The translations under genes were made by a program, and so were the position numbers. Below are positions 60,175 through 64,000 of a stretch of DNA of 64,000 bases, in pieces. Every line of letters begins with the position of its first letter. Position 1 is the stretch's first letter. The notes below the pieces were generated by a model. The model had not been told where the DNA came from and ran no database searches. It saw only the letters and a list, made by a program, of their open reading frames with translations. Source of the stretch: Spirochaetales bacterium Spiro_07 (GTDB taxonomy: Bacteria > Spirochaetota > Spirochaetia > Treponematales > Treponemataceae); contig LVBI01000032.1 of NCBI GenBank assembly GCA_001603145.1, positions 1 to 64,000 on the forward strand, written 5' to 3'.

Positions 60175-60208
60175 AAAGCAGCTTGAAAATATTCAGGCTG
60201 CTTTTTTT
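60175..60208 (+). terminator. Terminator after the TPR-propeller-VWA gene
   Basis: AAAGCAGC (60175-60182) pairs with GCTGCTTT (60197-60204), followed by a run of T. Confidence 0.85.
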
Positions 60209-60234
60209 ATCTGTCTTTTTCGTTGAAGTAACCC

Positions 60235-60263
60235 TTGTTGATTTTTGAAAAGTCTTGTATAAT
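60235..60263 (+). promoter_or_regulatory. Promoter of the soluble cyclase gene
   Basis: TTGTTG (60235-60240), 17-nt spacer, TATAAT (60258-60263). The leader is about 70 nt. Confidence 0.6.
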
Positions 60264-60338
60264 GACGATACACGAATATTAGTTTTTGATATTTTTGAAA
60301 TTTCTTATATCAGAACAAGCCCAAATAGAGAAGAATCG

Positions 60339-63300
60339 ATGAAAGAAAACTGCAATAAGTGCTTTGACCCAAATGACAATATTGACAAAGATGAAATCCC
60401 TCTGATGGCTCGTTATGTGCCGTTCAGAATTGCAAAATTTATCGGTGAAAATAATTGTTGCATCTTTGACGAAAAAATTACCCCTCTTACGGGCACTTGC
60501 GCCTATCTTGACATTGTAGGCTTTACGCATATTGTTTCTGAATATGTAAACAATAAGCGCGATGTCGGCGAATTATCTGACATCTTCTCTTCATATTATT
60601 CTGTCATAATCGAAGCTTTACGCGAATTTTCAGGCTCTGTTTATCAGTTTGCGGGCGATTCATTGCTTATAGGTTTTGATTTGCTTGAAGGCGAATCGCT
60701 TGCGGACAATTTCAAGCGCAGTTTTGCCGCAATGTACAGAACTTGGGAACTTAGCATAAACTATAACGAAGTTCTTGAAAGCGCGAACGGCTTTGCACTG
60801 AATCCGAAAATTGGTCTTGGTGTTGGGCCTTATACGCAGATGCTTTTGGGCGATTTGACGCGCTTTGTCACGCCGATTTTTACAGGCGATGCCGTGCGCG
60901 ATGCAGTTCTTGCTGAAAAGAACTGCGACGGTCAGCAGTTCCTCATTACAGACAAAGCTTATGCGCTTGCAGAGCAAGCCGGAATGGCGCATATGTTCGC
61001 GCCGCAGAATCCGGGCTTTTATGTTATGACATCTGTTGATGAAGATTTTGTCATAAATGTTCCGCGCCCAGACTATGTTGATTTGTACGAACTTTTTGAG
61101 CATCCGCAATATTATAAGCGCCTTTATGCGTTCATGAATCCGATGATCCGTGAGCAGATAAAGAACAAATACGAAGGCTTCGCTGGCGATTACCGCGATG
61201 CAACGTGCGTTATGGTGCGTTTTGCCGGAAATTTCTCACAGAATGAAGGTGTTCCGATTGAGACTTGCCACAAAAACTTTAATGCTGTCTATGAAATGCT
61301 TCAAGACAAAGCCGTGAAATATGGCGTTTTCTGCAATCAGCCGGATATATCAGATAAAGGTCTTGTATTTCCTATTTTGTTCGGCGCAACATCTTCTGCT
61401 GTTGTAGAAGACAGAGAATCTGCCGCTTGTCTTTTTGCAGATGAAGTGCTTGAAGATTCAAAACATCTTGATTTTATAACGTCTGTAAATGCTGGTGTTG
61501 CTTCGGGCACTGTCTATGCAGGTGAATTCGGTGCTTCAATGCGCAAAGACTTTACTGTTGTTGGCAATATCATCAATCTTGCGGCGCGTCTTATGATGAA
61601 AGCGGCTGACCGCGAGCCTTTCACGTTCATCGCCGACGGCAGAACAGCCCAGAAAGCCGATGAAAAGTGCATTTTTGAAAAGCTTGCACCTATTCCGCTT
61701 AAAGGTTTTTCTACGCCACAGACTGTCTACAAATTCGACTCAAAAAGGCAGCTTTTGCCAAAAGAAAGAGAGCAGAACGAGCTTTTCGGCCGCGACAAGG
61801 AAAAATCATTTATTCTTGATGCTTATGAAAAATGCTCGAAAGGCTCTTTGTGTGCCATAGCGATTGTAGGCGACGGCGGCATAGGAAAGTCTTTTCTAGT
61901 AGAGACTTGCACAGCTTATCTTGAAAAACAGCAGCCGTATCTGCCTGTCATTTACAGCTATTGCTACCAATATGAAAAAGCGACGCCGTTCTTCTTGTGG
62001 CGCAACTTGTTCGGACAGCTTATTTCGTTGACTGAGCTTCTCTCTGACGAAGAAGCTTATAACCATCTTCAGTCTTTGTTTGAAGTTTCTTTCCCTGAAG
62101 AGCTTGAATGGTTGCCGTTTGTGCTTGAGATGATGGGTTTCAGCTCGCCGAAGAAAGACGAAATCGACATGGTGCCGAGCTTGAAGCTTCAGCATTTTTT
62201 CAAGCTTATGCACAAATTTCTTTCGGTGTTTACTGCAGGTGCACCGGCCGTGCTTGTTCTTGAAGACTTGCAGTGGAGTGACGCTGTTTCGCTCGGCTTT
62301 TTCGAATATCTTCTGAAAGAAGCAAAGGATTTGCCGTTGCTGCTAATATCTTTGTCAAGACCAGATGCGCAGCTTAGTTCATTCTATAAAGACAACAGCA
62401 TTGACGTGCTTGACCTTGCGCCGCTGAACAGAGAAGCGGTGACAGATTTGCTGCTTGCATTGCTGAATATCGAAAACCCAGAGCAAGATTTTGTAAATAG
62501 AATTGTTTCTGCCGCTTCAGGAAACCCATGTTTCATTGAGCATGTTGTAAGAAACTTGAAAGAAAACCATACGCTTATTGCCGGTGAAAACGGCAAGAAC
62601 AAGCTTGCAAAGTCAGTTGAAACTATAGAGATTCCGTCTTCAATCCAGACGATTATTTTGTCGCGTTTGAATGCGCTTTCTTTTGAAGAGCAGGTTATTT
62701 GTAAGACTGCTTCTGTTCTTGGCACAGGCTTCTTGCCGTCTATTTTGCGCGAGATTATTCCGGACGGAATTGATGATGCAACTTTGGATAAGGCTCTTGC
62801 TGATTTTGAAACTAACAAGATTATTATCCGCGGAACTGAAGAGAACCCGATTTGCACTTTCAAAAACAGCACCGTAAGAAATACTGTCTATGATACGATT
62901 CTTGAAGCAACAAAGAAAGAGCTTAACTCTGCTGTTCTGGATTATCTTGAAAAGCATTATGAACATAATATTTCGGCCGTTGTAGAAAGGCTTGTCTATC
63001 ATTCACAGGAAGCAAAAGAATATTCAAAAGTATTCGTATATGCTTTGGAAGCTGCGGATAAAGCATATCTGCGGTTTGCAATTACCGATTCAATAGCACA
63101 TTACAATGTCTGTATTGATGCGTATAAGACCGGCGAAGTTAAGGACTCTAACGTTAACATAAATAACGTATATTTGAGACTTGCAAATGCTTACCGCAAG
63201 AACGGCGATTATGATTTGTCTATAAAGACTTTCAACATGATTATACAGATGGAGCAGTCATCGCTTCTGTTAGCAAAGGCCTGGCATGGTCTTGGCAAAT

Positions 63301-64000
63301 GCTGCATGGAGCAGGGCAAATTCTCTGTTGCCATCGAAGATTTTGAAAACGCACTTGCTTATTTGGGTTGCAACGTGCCTGAAAGGCCTTTTGAAATCAT
63401 GTTGTCGAATACAATTTCAAAGATTAAGCTGATGCGCTGCAAGAGAAGCTCTATAAAGCCAGGCTCTAAAGAATTCCAGATAAAAGAAGCAAGGGTCAAG
63501 ATTCTGGCTACATTGGCAAAAGCTTATTTTTTGACTGCAAACGAAAAGCTTTATTGGGCAGGTATAACAGACTATGTTCAAGCTGTGCAGCTTGCGGATT
63601 GTGACGCATCTGTTACCGCAATCGCCAATTTTGCTGCGATTTGCTCTATAAAAGACAAAAAAGACGATGCAAAGAAAATATACGAATCAACAGATTTGGC
63701 TGACAGGCAGCTGTCAGTAAGAAGCAGCGCTTTCTCTAATTTCTGTCTTGCACTGCATTGCCTTAATACAGACAAGCTTCAACAAGCACAGGCTTTAGCT
63801 TTTCATTCAAAGTCTTATTATGAATCAAGCCGCGAACCGTGGGAGCTGATGAACGTCAATTCAACTTTGGGTGTGCTGGCTTTTATCACTTGCGATTTGG
63901 ATAATTCTTCCGAAATTACAAAAGCTTTAATAAAATTGTCACAGCAATATCATTCGGCAATGACTATAGGCTGGGCGATGAGCTTGTTGCCGTTTATAAA
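60339..64000 (+). CDS. Soluble-adenylyl-cyclase-like protein: two cyclase domains, AAA ATPase, TPR (3' end beyond window)
   Basis: An open frame of 1220 codons without a stop to the window edge. Cyclase domain C1 (about 45-230) has YLDIVGFT and FAGDSLLIGF, including both metal Asp residues. C2 (about 275-455) has RKDFTVVGNIINLAARLM. A STAND/AAA-type ATPase follows (about 480-770; Walker A GDGGIGKS, Walker B VLVLEDLQWSD), then TPR-type helices (about 860 to the end). This order matches mammalian soluble adenylyl cyclase and its bacterial relatives. The ATG at 60339 has a weak GAGAAG site. It probably makes cAMP in response to bicarbonate or another cytoplasmic signal. Confidence 0.88.
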   Translation, partial: MKENCNKCFDPNDNIDKDEIPLMARYVPFRIAKFIGENNCCIFDEKITPLTGTCAYLDIVGFTHIVSEYVNNKRDVGELSDIFSSYYSVIIEALREFSGSVYQFAGDSLLIGFDLLEGESLADNFKRSFAAMYRTWELSINYNEVLESANGFALNPKIGLGVGPYTQMLLGDLTRFVTPIFTGDAVRDAVLAEKNCDGQQFLITDKAYALAEQAGMAHMFAPQNPGFYVMTSVDEDFVINVPRPDYVDLYELFEHPQYYKRLYAFMNPMIREQIKNKYEGFAGDYRDATCVMVRFAGNFSQNEGVPIETCHKNFNAVYEMLQDKAVKYGVFCNQPDISDKGLVFPILFGATSSAVVEDRESAACLFADEVLEDSKHLDFITSVNAGVASGTVYAGEFGASMRKDFTVVGNIINLAARLMMKAADREPFTFIADGRTAQKADEKCIFEKLAPIPLKGFSTPQTVYKFDSKRQLLPKEREQNELFGRDKEKSFILDAYEKCSKGSLCAIAIVGDGGIGKSFLVETCTAYLEKQQPYLPVIYSYCYQYEKATPFFLWRNLFGQLISLTELLSDEEAYNHLQSLFEVSFPEELEWLPFVLEMMGFSSPKKDEIDMVPSLKLQHFFKLMHKFLSVFTAGAPAVLVLEDLQWSDAVSLGFFEYLLKEAKDLPLLLISLSRPDAQLSSFYKDNSIDVLDLAPLNREAVTDLLLALLNIENPEQDFVNRIVSAASGNPCFIEHVVRNLKENHTLIAGENGKNKLAKSVETIEIPSSIQTIILSRLNALSFEEQVICKTASVLGTGFLPSILREIIPDGIDDATLDKALADFETNKIIIRGTEENPICTFKNSTVRNTVYDTILEATKKELNSAVLDYLEKHYEHNISAVVERLVYHSQEAKEYSKVFVYALEAADKAYLRFAITDSIAHYNVCIDAYKTGEVKDSNVNINNVYLRLANAYRKNGDYDLSIKTFNMIIQMEQSSLLLAKAWHGLGKCCMEQGKFSVAIEDFENALAYLGCNVPERPFEIMLSNTISKIKLMRCKRSSIKPGSKEFQIKEARVKILATLAKAYFLTANEKLYWAGITDYVQAVQLADCDASVTAIANFAAICSIKDKKDDAKKIYESTDLADRQLSVRSSAFSNFCLALHCLNTDKLQQAQALAFHSKSYYESSREPWELMNVNSTLGVLAFITCDLDNSSEITKALIKLSQQYHSAMTIGWAMSLLPFI

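Overview
The window looks like chromosome from a strictly anaerobic, carbohydrate-degrading spirochaete of the Treponema type, probably from a gut or rumen. The reasons are the cheA / cheW-cheR-like / cheX / cheY operon typical of treponemes, an oxygen-sensitive class III ribonucleotide reductase, a 2-oxoacid:ferredoxin oxidoreductase, secreted xylanase and endoglucanase genes, and several second-messenger proteins. Species cannot be read from the sequence. No rRNA, tRNA, phage, transposase, cas or plasmid genes were seen.

Layout. 1-5.4 kb: a PilZ protein, a CHASE2 adenylate cyclase with a coupled yigZ gene, and a membrane protein. 5.4-11.7 kb: parC and parE, with an RNB-family nuclease divergent from parE. 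11.9-16.2 kb: an MsmK/MalK-like ABC ATPase, a GH10 xylanase lipoprotein and asnS. 16.3-22.5 kb: a large GGDEF/EAL protein, an unknown ORF and a lipoprotein with a zinc-protease motif. 22.6-34.0 kb: a DtxR-type regulator, a four-subunit 2-oxoacid:ferredoxin oxidoreductase, and three successive pairs of XRE-cupin regulator plus AMP-forming acyl-CoA synthetase. 34.1-36.6 kb: Mrp ATPase, a D-2-hydroxyacid dehydrogenase and a chagasin-like lipoprotein. 36.9-41.8 kb: chemotaxis operon. 41.8-45.9 kb: nrdR-nrdD-(glycyl-radical/redoxin)-nrdG operon behind a promoter carrying NrdR boxes. 46.1-49.0 kb: a cNMP-binding protein with two channel/RCK-like proteins. 49.0-53.1 kb: repeat-rich region with a 41-bp tandem array and a GH5 endoglucanase flanked by inverted copies of a palindromic element. 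53.1-60.2 kb: bioY, lnt, a galactokinase-like gene, surE, a TPR gene and a TPR-propeller-VWA gene. 60.3 kb to the end: a soluble-adenylyl-cyclase-like protein that continues beyond the window.

How the genes may work together. Cyclic nucleotide signalling is prominent: two class III cyclases and a separate cNMP-binding protein co-transcribed with two channel-like proteins. Cyclic-di-GMP is represented by an EAL protein with degenerate GGDEF domains and by a PilZ protein. The oxidoreductase and acyl-CoA synthetase block would interconvert 2-oxo acids, acyl-CoAs and free acids. Xylanase, endoglucanase and the sugar ABC ATPase fit plant-fibre use.

The items most worth a second look are: (1) an anaerobic ribonucleotide reductase whose glycyl-radical segment is on a separate small protein fused to a CxxC redoxin domain; (2) three copies of a roughly 120-bp element with compensating stem changes and GNRA-type hairpin loops; (3) eight exact-period 41-bp repeats, each with a dyad; (4) channel-like proteins with a replaced potassium filter beside a cNMP sensor; (5) at least seven genes whose apparent -10 box lies 5-7 nt before the start codon, implying leaderless mRNAs; (6) the triplicated XRE-cupin/acyl-CoA synthetase module. 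All assignments come from reading motifs by eye; no database search was run.
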